From assembly GCF_036013525.1 (NCBI RefSeq), contig NZ_CP107853.1:806001-870000 (forward strand): DNA of 64,000 nucleotides, read 5' to 3'. A program made the translations under genes and the position numbers. The notes below the pieces were generated by a model, which made no database searches, was not told the origin of the DNA, and saw only the letters and a list, made by a program, of their open reading frames with translations. The stretch comes from Nonomuraea sp. NBC_00507. Lineage in GTDB: Bacteria > Actinomycetota > Actinomycetes > Streptosporangiales > Streptosporangiaceae. Shown piece after piece: positions 34,956 to 44,185 of this stretch (position 1 is its first letter; every line of letters begins with the position of its first letter).

Positions 34956-35947
34956 CTCGGCACACCTCCGAACGGGTGCAGGCCCCGGGAACGCAAGAAG
35001 TCGTCGTAGGCCGCCCCGGTCGTGAACTTGGGCTTCCAGCCGAGCTCGGCCTCCAGCCTGGAGGTGTCGACAGCGCGGCCATGGCTCATCAGTCTGAGCT
35101 GCTCGGGCGAGTATTCGACCAGCCCGACCCGGCGCGCGGTGTTGCCCAGCAGTTTGAACGCGGGCGAGAGCAGTGGCAGCGACAGCCGCCCCGCCCGCCT
35201 GGCGCACTGCGACAGCAGCAGCACGCCGACCCCGGCCACGTTGAACGTGCCGGGGTGATCCTCGCTCGCCATCCGGCGCAGCACCTCGACCGCGTCGTCC
35301 TCGTGGACGAACTGCAGCCGTGGGTCGAAGCCGAACACGGTCGGCAGCACCGGCTGGGTGAAGTAACGCGTCAGCGGCGAGTCCACGCCTGGACCCATGA
35401 AGTTGGCGAAGCGCAGCAGTGACACCGTCACGTCGGGACGGCGCCGGGCGAAACCGCGTACGTAGCCTTCGACCTCGACCGCGTCTTTGGCATAGCCGTG
35501 GCTGGGACCGTCGTGCGGCTCCAGGTCCTCGGTGAACACCGCCGGATCCCGCGGCGACGAGCCATAGACGGCGGTGGTGGAGCGGACCACCACGCGCCGC
35601 ACGGTCGCCGACCGCTGGCAGGCCCCGAGCAGCTGCATGGTGCCGATGACGTTGTGCTCTTTCATGGCAGCCCTGCCACCGCTCCGCGAGGGAGCGCTGA
35701 CCAGGCTCATGTGCACAACGGTGTCGATGTCCGCGGCCGCGATCACCTGAGCGATGTCGGGGCTACGCAGATCGACCCGGACGAACTCCGTCCGGCCGAG
35801 GGAGTCGCCGCCGTCCCGCGTCAGCGAGGGGGGCGGCACGGTGTCGACTCCTATGACACGGCTGATGTCCGGGTCCGCAGCCAGAACACTCGCCACCCGG
35901 GCGCCGATGTGGCGCGAGACCCCGGTGACGAGCACGGTGTGGGTCAT
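34952..35947 (-). CDS. NAD-dependent epimerase/dehydratase (GalE2-like)
   Basis: 331 residues of the extended SDR fold: VLVTGVSRHIGARVA at the start, the active-site tyrosine segment GPSHGYAKDAVEVEGYV, and RFANFMGPGVDSP. It probably modifies a nucleotide sugar or lipid-linked head group. The ATG at 35947 precedes MTHTVLVTG; the open frame upstream runs through the bS22 region and is not coding. It is followed by the acyltransferase with a four-base overlap. Confidence 0.88.
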   Translation of the reverse strand: MTHTVLVTGVSRHIGARVASVLAADPDISRVIGVDTVPPPSLTRDGGDSLGRTEFVRVDLRSPDIAQVIAAADIDTVVHMSLVSAPSRSGGRAAMKEHNVIGTMQLLGACQRSATVRRVVVRSTTAVYGSSPRDPAVFTEDLEPHDGPSHGYAKDAVEVEGYVRGFARRRPDVTVSLLRFANFMGPGVDSPLTRYFTQPVLPTVFGFDPRLQFVHEDDAVEVLRRMASEDHPGTFNVAGVGVLLLSQCARRAGRLSLPLLSPAFKLLGNTARRVGLVEYSPEQLRLMSHGRAVDTSRLEAELGWKPKFTTGAAYDDFLRSRGLHPFGGVPS

Positions 35948-35969
35948 CAGCGCCTCGCAGCTGCGTTCG

Positions 35970-36068
35970 TTACTTCTTGTTACGCCGCTGGATGCGCGTC
36001 TTCTTGAGCAGCTTGCGGTGCTTCTTCTTGGCCATCCGCTTGCGGCGCTTCTTGATAACAGAGCCCAC
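35970..36068 (-). CDS. Ribosomal protein bS22 (AURKAIP1/COX24 domain)
   Basis: A 32-residue, extremely basic protein, [19 protein letters not shown] continuing to RIQRRNKK. It matches the small actinobacterial ribosomal protein bS22 that sits near the decoding centre. It starts with GTG at 36068 and has AGGGGG 6 bases before it. It is flanked by the BldC-like HTH gene and the epimerase, the same order as Rv0500A-Rv0500B-Rv0501. Confidence 0.93.
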   Translation of the reverse strand: MGSVIKKRRKRMAKKKHRKLLKKTRIQRRNKK

Positions 36069-36171
36069 GGGACCCCCTGGTGCTGGTAGCAAGTCTGAAT
36101 CGGAGTGCGAGCGCACACCGGCTCACAGACTACCGGCGATCCACCGTAGATCGCCCCTTGGGGGGGCGAGA

Positions 36172-36201
36172 GCCCGGCCGTGTCTCTCGCTGCGGCCGGG
36201 C
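36172..36201 (-). terminator. Hairpin between the HTH gene and bS22
   Basis: GCCCGGCCG (36172-36180) and its complement CGGCCGGGC (36193-36201) form a 9-bp stem with a 12-base loop. It would end the HTH transcript, leaving bS22 its own promoter in the remaining 100 bases. Confidence 0.6.
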
Positions 36202-36246
36202 CTCTCCCGCGACAGCACTCACGGCGTGACCATTCACGTCGCTACG

Positions 36247-36450
36247 TCAACCTGCCTCGATGTAGGCCTCCCGCAGATAGTCGTGGACCGCCTGCTCGGG
36301 CACTCTGAACGACCGGCCTACCCTGATGGCCGGGAGCTCGCCGGAGTGTACGAGCCGGTACACCGTCATCTTGGACACCCTCATGACCGTCGCCACTTCT
36401 GCGACGGTCAGGAACTTCACCTCGCTGAGAGGTCTTTCGCCTGCACCCAT
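36247..36450 (-). CDS. BldC-like excisionase-type helix-turn-helix protein
   Basis: 67 residues, essentially one winged HTH (FLTVAEVATVMRVSKMTVYRLV, then LPAIRVGRSFRVPEQAVHDYL). It resembles mycobacterial Rv0500A, which has been linked to BldC. I chose the ATG at 36450 (MGAGERPLSEV); an in-frame ATG at 36498 would add sixteen basic residues. It is unlike phage excisionases in context: no integrase or attachment site is present, and its neighbours are housekeeping genes. Confidence 0.9.
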   Translation of the reverse strand: MGAGERPLSEVKFLTVAEVATVMRVSKMTVYRLVHSGELPAIRVGRSFRVPEQAVHDYLREAYIEAG

Positions 36451-36762
36451 CGGACGCCTCTTCCGCACGTGTTTCCGGGTTATCCCCACTGGTGCCATTG
36501 CTCACGCACGTGTACTGCCGTCAGCGTAAGTCGGGACTCCGACTCGGCAAACCCCCTATTTTCTCTCTGGACGGAGCCACCTGTCAGCCGAACCAGCAAA
36601 GTTGCTGGCCAGCTGCCGGGCCGAGCACCAGACTCGGACGTTGGAACTGTCCAAGTTGCCACACATAAGAGTCGCCGGAGCCCCGTCAAAAGTTGGCAAA
36701 GGGACAGCGAGCCTCTTGGAATGCAGGCGCGAAAAGACGGTATCGGGAGGGCCGAATTCGAC
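36451..36762. other. Intergenic region upstream of the HTH gene
   Basis: 312 bases that must hold the HTH gene promoter and the end of the upstream minus-strand operon. A 16-bp near-perfect palindrome CCAGCAA-AG-TTGCTGG lies at 36593-36608. The base composition is lower in G+C than the neighbours. No convincing gene is seen. Confidence 0.5.
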
Positions 36763-37545
36763 TCAAAGGGCTCGTGAGACCTGAGTGACCAGTCTGTCGG
36801 TCAGCGGAGCGTAATAGCGGGGCAGCACATTGTCATCGAGTGGCACGACCACGTCGATCTTGCCTTCCGCCTCCCCGACGAACAGGCCGGGGTCGTTGCT
36901 GTCGGCGAACGCGACCGTCGGCACGCCGGCCTCTCCGGCCGCGCCTGCCCATCCATGATCGGCGATCACCAGGTCGGGCAGCTCTCCGTCGAGCTCGCCG
37001 AGCATGTGCCGCATGGGCGCGGCGTCGTGGCTGTGCACGAAGCCGCCTCTGTCGTCGAGCATCGCGATGTCCTGCAGGTAGCGGATGTGGCGCGGGCGGC
37101 CGAAGGCCGACCCGGCATACGCCCATCCCTCGCCCGGCGTCAGCAACTCGGCGCCGTGCCCGGCCAGCAGCGCGGCCAGCGGCAGGTGGATGGCGAGCAG
37201 CCCGGTCGGATGCCCGGTGGCGAACAACACGCGCGGGCTCGGCCGCGACAACACCGCGGCGATCCGCTCGGCCATGGCGTCGACGGCGTCGATCGTCAGG
37301 TCGGGATCGATGGTGTCCTGGCCCCAGCGGTGCCCGGCGTCGGCGACCACGCCGGCGGACTTGGCCATGAGCGCCAGGATGTCGCGGTAGGACCACGGCT
37401 GGTCGAACGTCAGCCCCAGCTTGTAGTAATCATCGCCGTTGGCCAGCGAGCTGTAGTGGTCGAGGTTGTTCTCGCGGGAGGTCGCGACGTCGCCGGCAAT
37501 GCGGCTGTGGACGAGGTGCTCGCGGAGTTGGTCGCGGCTCAGCAC
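36763..37545 (-). CDS. Conserved actinobacterial protein, often annotated as phosphatase
   Basis: 260 residues starting VLSRDQLREHLV at a GTG at 37545 with GAGGAA 7 bases upstream. The central part has ATGHPTGLLAIHLPLAALLAG and HGAELLTPGEGWA. Later segments are LPDLVIADHGWAGAAGEAG and VAFADSNDPGLFVGEAEG. I do not see a standard phosphatase motif, so the common label is not proved. It follows acuC by 13 bases, an association seen in other actinomycetes, as I recall. Confidence 0.72.
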   Translation of the reverse strand: MLSRDQLREHLVHSRIAGDVATSRENNLDHYSSLANGDDYYKLGLTFDQPWSYRDILALMAKSAGVVADAGHRWGQDTIDPDLTIDAVDAMAERIAAVLSRPSPRVLFATGHPTGLLAIHLPLAALLAGHGAELLTPGEGWAYAGSAFGRPRHIRYLQDIAMLDDRGGFVHSHDAAPMRHMLGELDGELPDLVIADHGWAGAAGEAGVPTVAFADSNDPGLFVGEAEGKIDVVVPLDDNVLPRYYAPLTDRLVTQVSRAL

Positions 37546-37558
37546 AGCTCTTTCCTCG

Positions 37559-38722
37559 CTAGGGCAGGGGGTCGAGGCCGTGCAGGGGGAACACCGCGTT
37601 CCGGGTCGCCATGACCGCACGGTCAATGGGGTCCGCTGGGTCATAACCACCGGATAGGTCGTGAAATTCCGGGCTCCGGCCGTCGGTCATGGTGAGCGGC
37701 GGCGTCTCACCCGTGCGCTCCCTGACGAACCTGCGCCACTCCTGGCCGGTCGGCGTGGCGGGATCCACAGGGTGTCCGGCCAGCTCGGCGATGAGGTGGG
37801 TCCACGCCCGCGGCACGACCTGGACCAGCTCGTATCCGCCGCCGCCCGTGGCGATCCACCGCCCGCCGGCCGTCTCGTGCGCCAGGCGGTGCAGGGCGGC
37901 GTAAGCCGCGCGCTGGCCGTCCACGCTCAGCATCAGGTTGGCGAGCGGGTCGAGCGCATGGCTGTCGCAGCCGTGCTGGGTCACCAGGATCTCGGGCCTG
38001 AACTCGTGCAGCAGCGGCGGCACCACCGCGTGGAAGGCCCGCAGCCAGCCGGCGTCGCCGCAGCCCGCGGGCAGCGCCACGTTGACAGCCGTGCCGTCGG
38101 CGCCGGTCTCCTCGGGGAACCCGGTGCCCGGGAACAACGTGCGCGGGCTCTCGTGCAGGCTGATCGTCAGGACCCGCGGATCGTCATAGAACATCGCCTG
38201 CACGCCGTCGCCGTGGTGCACGTCCACGTCCACGTACGCGATCTTGCCTACGCCCTGGGCCAGCAGCCAGGCGATGGCCAGCGCGGGATCGTTGTAGACG
38301 CAGAAGCCGCTGGCCACGGCCGGCATGGCGTGGTGCAGCCCGCCGGCGATGTTGACCGCGTGCTCCGCCGTGCCCTCCCAGACCGCGCGGGCGGCCGCCA
38401 GCGTGGCGCCCGCGATCAACGCCGAGGCCTCGTGCACGCCCGTGAAGGCCGGATTGTCGGGCGTGCCCAGCCCGCAGCCGAGATCGGGCCGGCCTGAGGC
38501 CGATACCCGCTTGACGGCCTCGATGTAGTCGCGCTTGTGGATCATGGACAGCTCGTCGTCGCTTGCCGGGCCGCAGCCGGCCATCTCGACCTTGTCCAGG
38601 ACGCCGAGCTCGCGGGCGAGCGCCATGGTGAGCTCCACCCGCACGGGGGCCAGCGGATGACTGGGGCCGAAATTGTAGGAGATGAGAGCGTCGTCCCAGA
38701 TCACCCGTGCCGACCGGCTCAT
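37559..38722 (-). CDS. acuC: Acetoin utilization protein AcuC (histone-deacetylase family)
   Basis: 387-residue zinc-dependent deacylase. Family motifs are GGLHHAMP, YVDVDVHHGDGVQ (zinc Asp and His), SLHESPRTLFPGTG, VTQHGCDSHALDPL and the catalytic tyrosine loop TGGGGYELV. In Bacillus the orthologue deacetylates acetyl-CoA synthetase; whether that holds here is unknown. The ATG at 38722 has GAGGGG 8 bases before it. It is co-transcribed with the phosphatase-like gene. Confidence 0.9.
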   Translation of the reverse strand: MSRSARVIWDDALISYNFGPSHPLAPVRVELTMALARELGVLDKVEMAGCGPASDDELSMIHKRDYIEAVKRVSASGRPDLGCGLGTPDNPAFTGVHEASALIAGATLAAARAVWEGTAEHAVNIAGGLHHAMPAVASGFCVYNDPALAIAWLLAQGVGKIAYVDVDVHHGDGVQAMFYDDPRVLTISLHESPRTLFPGTGFPEETGADGTAVNVALPAGCGDAGWLRAFHAVVPPLLHEFRPEILVTQHGCDSHALDPLANLMLSVDGQRAAYAALHRLAHETAGGRWIATGGGGYELVQVVPRAWTHLIAELAGHPVDPATPTGQEWRRFVRERTGETPPLTMTDGRSPEFHDLSGGYDPADPIDRAVMATRNAVFPLHGLDPLP

Positions 38723-38798
38723 GCGCAACCCCTCTGTGCTCCCTGGCCTTGCGCCGACGTTACCGCAGCGCAGACACCTCGTTGTAGCCCGGGTGCTT

Positions 38799-38813
38799 TA
38801 GGGTCGTAACGTG
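38799..38813 (+). promoter_or_regulatory. Possible leaderless promoter of the histidine kinase gene
   Basis: TAGGGT (38799-38804) lies 6 bases before the GTG at 38811, the spacing of a leaderless actinobacterial message. No ribosome-binding site precedes that GTG. A later ATG at 38832 is the alternative start. Confidence 0.35.
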
Positions 38814-39956
38814 CGCGTGGCACGAACCTTCATGAAGATCGTTAGCTGGTTCCGCCGCCCCCGGGTCTTCGACACGACGCTCGTGATCGTGCTCTCCCTC
38901 CCGACGGTCGCGGCCGCCATCGCCATGGTCGTCCAGGGGATGGCCGTCCAGGGGGAGGTCCAGTCGCCGCCCCTGATCGTGGCGCTCTACCAGTTGAGCG
39001 TCCTGCCCCTGCTCGTGCGGCGCCGGCGGCCCCTCGTGACCGCCGCTCTGGTGACCGTGCTCGACTGCGTGGGCATCGTGGCGCAGTCCGTCCTGTTCGT
39101 CACGGCACCCTCGGCCATCGCGTTCTACAGCGTGGGCCGCTACACCACCGGCCGGCCGACCGCGATCGTCTCGGTGGCCGGTTTCGCCGCCTACGCGACG
39201 ACCATGGAGCTGTTCTGGCGGGCGCAGGGCGGCTGGCTGGCGGCGCTGATCGGGGTGGGCGTTCCGGTCGGTGTCGGGCAGTTGGTCCGGCTCAGGGCCG
39301 AGCTGAACGAGCGCAGCAGGCGGGAGGCCACCGAAGCCGCCGTACGCGCGGAGCGGCGGCGCATCGCCAGGGAGCTGCACGACGTGGTCGCCCACCACAT
39401 CACGGTGATCAACGCCCTGGTCGGCGGCGCGCGGGCCACGCTCCCGCCCGAGCAGGAGGTCACCAGGAACGCGCTGGAGAGCGCGGAGCAGACCGCCCGC
39501 CAGGCGATGTCGGAGATGCGCCGCCTGCTGGACGTGCTCAGGGCCGACGGCGGGGACGGCCCCGGCGCCGCGACGGGCGTGGGCGCGGCGCGGCTGCCCG
39601 TGCTGATCAAGGAGGCGAAGTCGGCGGGCCTGCCGGCCAGCCTGACCGTGACGGGCGAGCCCGTCGAGCTGCCCGCGACCGTGGACCACGCCGTCTACCG
39701 CATCGTGCAGGAGGCGCTGACCAACACCCGCAAGCACGCGGTCAGCGCCAGGGCCAGCGTGCGCCTGGCGTACGAGCCGGGCGCGGTGGAGGTCGAGGTG
39801 GTCGACGACGGCCTGGCGAGGCAGGACGGCGCGCCGGGGTTCGGACTCGGCGGCATGGCCGAGCGAGTGGCATTATGCGGCGGCCAGCTGTCCACGGGCC
39901 CGCGCCCAGAAGGCGGTTTCCGGGTGCACGCCCGCATCCCACTGGAGGGAGCATGA
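38811..39956 (+). CDS. Two-component sensor histidine kinase (NarL/DesK type)
   Basis: 381 residues. Four to five transmembrane helices occupy residues 18-160 without a large extracellular loop, pointing to a signal sensed in or near the membrane. The HisKA_3 box RRRIARELHDVVAHHITVI carries the phosphorylated histidine, and the ATPase domain shows VYRIVQEALTNTRKHA and GFGLGGMAERV. The stop overlaps the response regulator start (ATGA). It lies next to an ABC exporter in the same direction, a common arrangement for antimicrobial-peptide or membrane-stress sensing. Confidence 0.93.
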   Translation: MRVARTFMKIVSWFRRPRVFDTTLVIVLSLPTVAAAIAMVVQGMAVQGEVQSPPLIVALYQLSVLPLLVRRRRPLVTAALVTVLDCVGIVAQSVLFVTAPSAIAFYSVGRYTTGRPTAIVSVAGFAAYATTMELFWRAQGGWLAALIGVGVPVGVGQLVRLRAELNERSRREATEAAVRAERRRIARELHDVVAHHITVINALVGGARATLPPEQEVTRNALESAEQTARQAMSEMRRLLDVLRADGGDGPGAATGVGAARLPVLIKEAKSAGLPASLTVTGEPVELPATVDHAVYRIVQEALTNTRKHAVSARASVRLAYEPGAVEVEVVDDGLARQDGAPGFGLGGMAERVALCGGQLSTGPRPEGGFRVHARIPLEGA

Positions 39957-40606
39957 TCAGGATCCTGCTGGTCGACGACCACGAGCTGGTGCGCAAGGGG
40001 TTCAGGCTCATGCTCGACGCCCAGTCCGACCTGAGCGTGGTCGGCGAGGCCGCCGACGGCGCGGAGGCGGTGGACCTGAGCAGGCGGCTCACCCCCGATG
40101 TCGTGCTGATGGACCTGCACATGCCGAATCTGGACGGCGTGCGCGCGACCGAGCTGATCACCGCGGAGCTGCCCGAGGTGCGGGTGCTCGCGCTGAGCAC
40201 GTTCGACCTGGACGAGAACGTGGTCGCGGCGCTCCGGGCGGGCGCCGACGGGTTCCTGCCCAAGGACGTCTCCCCCGAAGAGCTGATCGAGGGCGTGCGC
40301 GTGGTGCACCGCGGCGAGTCGGCCGTCGCGCCGCGCCTGCTGACCCGGCTGATCGGCACCTTCGTCCGCGCCTCCCGGCCGCGGGCGGTGCCCTCCCGGC
40401 TGGCCGGGCTGACCGACAGGGAGCGGGAGATCCTCGTCCTGATCGCCCGCGGCCGGTCGAACCAGGAGATCGCCGCCGACCTGTCCGTCTCTCCCTCGAC
40501 CGTCAAGAACCACGTGACGAGCCTGTTCGCCAAGATCGGTGTCAGGGACCGGGCGCAGGCCGTGATCGTCGCCTACGAGGCGGCGTTGATCCACCCTGGA
40601 GAGTAG
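39953..40606 (+). CDS. LuxR/NarL family response regulator
   Basis: 217 residues. The receiver domain has DDHELVRKGF and the phospho-acceptor aspartate in VVLMDLHMPNLDG. The output domain is a LuxR-type HTH (LTDREREILVLIARGRSNQEIA, then SPSTVKNHV). The ATG at 39953 overlaps the kinase stop and follows GGAGGGA. Its likely targets include the ABC exporter 80 bases downstream. Confidence 0.94.
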   Translation: MIRILLVDDHELVRKGFRLMLDAQSDLSVVGEAADGAEAVDLSRRLTPDVVLMDLHMPNLDGVRATELITAELPEVRVLALSTFDLDENVVAALRAGADGFLPKDVSPEELIEGVRVVHRGESAVAPRLLTRLIGTFVRASRPRAVPSRLAGLTDREREILVLIARGRSNQEIAADLSVSPSTVKNHVTSLFAKIGVRDRAQAVIVAYEAALIHPGE

Positions 40607-40686
40607 GACCAGGGTCCTAGAGACCCCCGCCGATAACGGTCCCCAGGCAGGACGAAACCGGCCGCCCGCGACGGCACCCTGGGATC

Positions 40687-41577
40687 ATGACCGCGATTCG
40701 AGCAACGAACCTGAGAAAGCGCTACGGCGGCACCGTCGCGGTGGCGGACCTGTCGTTCGACGTCGAGCCCGGTCAGGTGACCGGCTTCCTCGGGCCCAAC
40801 GGGGCAGGCAAGTCCACGACCATGCGGATGATCCTGGGCCTCGACCGGCCTTCCGGCGGCTCCGTGCTCGTGGACGGGCGGCCCTACCACGAGCTGCGGC
40901 ACCCGTTACACCAGGTGGGGGCCCTGCTGGACGCCAAGGCGGTGCACGGCGGGCGCAGCGCCCGCAACCACCTGCTGGCCATCGCGCAGAGCAACGGCAT
41001 CCCGGCGAGCCGGGTGAGCGAGGTGCTGGAGACGGTGGGACTGGCGGAGGTGGCCAAGCGGCGGGTCGGCGGGTTCTCGCTGGGCATGTCACAGCGGCTG
41101 GGCATCGCCGCGGCGCTGCTCGGCGACCCGGAGATCCTGCTCTTCGACGAGCCCGTCAACGGGCTCGACCCGGACGGCATCCTGTGGATCCGCACGTTCA
41201 TGCGCAAGCTGGCGGCGGAGGGGCGGACGGTGTTCGTCTCCAGCCACCTCATGAGCGAGATGGCGCAGACCGCCGACCACCTGATCGTGATCGGCAAGGG
41301 CGCGCTCATCGCCGACACGAGCGTGGAGGAGTTCATCGGGCGAAGCTCGCAGGGCTACGTACGGGTGCGCTCGCCCCGACTCGCCGAGGTGGCCGAGCTG
41401 ATCAAGGTGGGTGAGCTGCATCCCGACCACCTGCGGGTGACCGCGATGACCACGCTCGAGATCGGCACGCTCACGACCCGGGCCGGCATCCCGCTGGAGG
41501 AGCTGACTTATGTGCAGCCCTCACTCGAAGCGGCCTACATGGAGCTCACCAAGGACAGCCTGGAGTTCACGTCATGA
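40687..41577 (+). CDS. ABC transporter ATP-binding protein
   Basis: 296 residues with Walker A GPNGAGKSTTM, signature GFSLGMSQRLGIA and Walker B EILLFDEPVNGLDPDG. The C-terminal 70 residues form the extra domain typical of bacitracin- or daunorubicin-type exporter ATPases. Its stop overlaps the permease start (ATGA). Probably drives efflux of an amphipathic compound; the substrate is unknown. Confidence 0.93.
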   Translation: MTAIRATNLRKRYGGTVAVADLSFDVEPGQVTGFLGPNGAGKSTTMRMILGLDRPSGGSVLVDGRPYHELRHPLHQVGALLDAKAVHGGRSARNHLLAIAQSNGIPASRVSEVLETVGLAEVAKRRVGGFSLGMSQRLGIAAALLGDPEILLFDEPVNGLDPDGILWIRTFMRKLAAEGRTVFVSSHLMSEMAQTADHLIVIGKGALIADTSVEEFIGRSSQGYVRVRSPRLAEVAELIKVGELHPDHLRVTAMTTLEIGTLTTRAGIPLEELTYVQPSLEAAYMELTKDSLEFTS

Positions 41578-42314
41578 TCGACATTCTCAGGTCCGAATGG
41601 ACCAAGATCCGCTCCGTGCGCTCGACGGTGTGGACGCTGGCCGTCACGGTCGTGCTGATGGCGGGCCTGTCCGCGCTCGTCACCGCCGCCTCCAAGAACA
41701 ACCCGGACGGGCCGGCCTCCGGCGATGACGCGATCATGATGAGCCTGATGGGCGTCATGTTCGCGCAGCTGGCCATGGCCACGCTGGGCGCGCTGGTGAT
41801 CTCCAGCGAATACCGCACGGGCGGCATCCGCACGTCGCTGATGGCCGTGCCCCGGCGCATGAGCCTGCTGGCCGGCAAGATCGTGATCTTCGCCGCGACG
41901 TCGCTGGTCGTTTCCGCGCTCGCGTCGGCCTCGGCCATCGGCATCGGTCTGGCCATCATCCAGCCGCCCGCGGTGGAGCTGGGCGAGGTGGCGCGGGCCG
42001 TGCTCGGGGCCACCCTCTACCTCACCGCGTGCGGGGTGTTCGGACTCGGCCTCGGCACGCTCATCAGGCACACGCCGGGTGCGCTCGTGTCGGCCATCGC
42101 GCTGATACTGGTGCTGCCCACGCTGGCGACCCAGCTACCGGGGCAGTGGGGCAAGACCGTGGCCGAATACTTCACCACCAACGCCGGCATGCTGATCGTC
42201 AGCAACCAGGGCAACGGCGCGCTGGGCCCGTGGAGCGGGTTCGGCGTCTACCTGGTGTGGATCGTGGTCGCCATGATCGCGGGTGCGGTGCTGATGCAGC
42301 GCCGCGACGCCTGA
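41574..42314 (+). CDS. ABC-2 type transporter permease
   Basis: 246 residues with six hydrophobic helices and the cytosolic start MIDILRSEWTKIRSVRSTVWT that is standard for this family. The motif SSEYRTGGIRTSLMAVPRR marks the coupling region. It partners the ATPase encoded just upstream. Its end is 6 bases from the convergent MacB permease gene. Confidence 0.92.
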   Translation: MIDILRSEWTKIRSVRSTVWTLAVTVVLMAGLSALVTAASKNNPDGPASGDDAIMMSLMGVMFAQLAMATLGALVISSEYRTGGIRTSLMAVPRRMSLLAGKIVIFAATSLVVSALASASAIGIGLAIIQPPAVELGEVARAVLGATLYLTACGVFGLGLGTLIRHTPGALVSAIALILVLPTLATQLPGQWGKTVAEYFTTNAGMLIVSNQGNGALGPWSGFGVYLVWIVVAMIAGAVLMQRRDA

Positions 42315-42320
42315 GCCCCG

Positions 42321-43501
42321 CTACTCGGCGCGGAGGGCGATGACGGGGTCCAGCCTCCCCGCCCTCCGCGCCGGCGCCACGCCGAAGAACACGCCGACCG
42401 CCGCCGACACTCCGAAGGCCAGTGCGATCGACCACCACGTGATCGACGCCGGCACCTCCGTGAACGCGGCGATGGCCAGCGAGCCGCCGACCCCGAGCAG
42501 GATCCCGATGAGCCCGCCGATCGTGGTCAGCAGCACCGCCTCGATGAGAAACTGGGCCAGGATGTCTCGCTGCCTGGCCCCCAGCGCCTTGCGCAGCCCG
42601 ATCTCGCGGGTGCGCTCGCGCACGCTGACGAGCATGATGTTCGACACGCCGACCCCGCCGACCAGCAGCGAGATGCCCGCGATGGCAGCCAGCACGCCGG
42701 TGAGCATGCCGAGCACGCTGCCGATCGTGCCGAGCAACGCGGTCTGCGTGACCGCGGAAAACTGCTCGCCCGGATAGCGGGACCGCAGCGCGGCCGTCAC
42801 CTTGTCCGACAGCGCGTCGATCTCGTCCGGCCCGGAGGCGCCGACGGCCATCCCGTTGATCCGCTCGAGCCCGAACAACCGCTGCGCCGTGGTCACCGGG
42901 ATGTGGATCTCCTGGTCGCGGGAGAGCCCGAACGTCTGCCCGACCTCGGCGTACACCCCCACCACCCGGAACCTGGCCCCGGAGATCGTCACCTGCCGGC
43001 CGATCGGGTCGAGGTCGCCGAACATGCGGTCGGCCACCTCCGAGCCGAGGACGGCCACCCTGCGGCGGGTGTCGACGTCGGTCTCGCTCAGCGGGCGGCC
43101 CTTCTCGACCGGCCGCTCGAAGATGTTGACGAGATTCTGGTCGGTGCCGACCACCGTGACGAACGCCTCCGTCCGGCCGACGCGCACGGTCTCGCCCGAC
43201 TGCAGCGAGACGGTCACCTTCGACGGGTCGCCGACCACGCGCCGCACGTACGCCACGTCGGCCAGGTTGAGCTTGCTCTGCGTCGGCGCCGCGCCCAGGC
43301 TGATGCGCCCGGGGACCACCAGGATGATATTGGTGCCGAGGCCCGAGATCTGCTTCTCGATCTCGTCCTTGGCGCCGGTGCCGATGGCCACGAGGATCAC
43401 CACGGCGAGCACGCCGATGACGACGCCGAGCATGGTCAGCACGCTACGCAGCCGGTTGACCCGCAGCGCCTCCAGCGCCATCGCCAGCGCCTCGCCCGTT
43501 C

Positions 43502-43505
<4 letters not shown>
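42321..43505 (-). CDS. MacB-type ABC transporter permease (FtsX domain)
   Basis: 394 residues with one N-terminal helix (about 20-42), a large extracytoplasmic MacB_PCD domain, and a C-terminal FtsX unit of three helices (from LGMLTGVLAAIAGISLLVGG). MacB permeases work by mechanotransmission with a periplasmic adaptor; here the adaptor is the lipoprotein HlyD-like gene two places upstream. The GTG at 43505 overlaps the ATPase stop. Confidence 0.93.

Positions 43506-44181
<676 letters not shown>

Positions 44182-44185
<4 letters not shown>

Noticed and set aside
34952..36118. Longer start for the epimerase extending to 36118
   Set aside because: The extension runs through the bS22 gene region and adds no conserved residues; the ATG at 35947 begins directly before the NAD-binding loop.
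36247..36450. Phage or element excisionase
   Set aside because: No integrase, attachment site or mobile genes are nearby, and the gene order (HTH, bS22, epimerase, acyltransferase) is a conserved housekeeping block.
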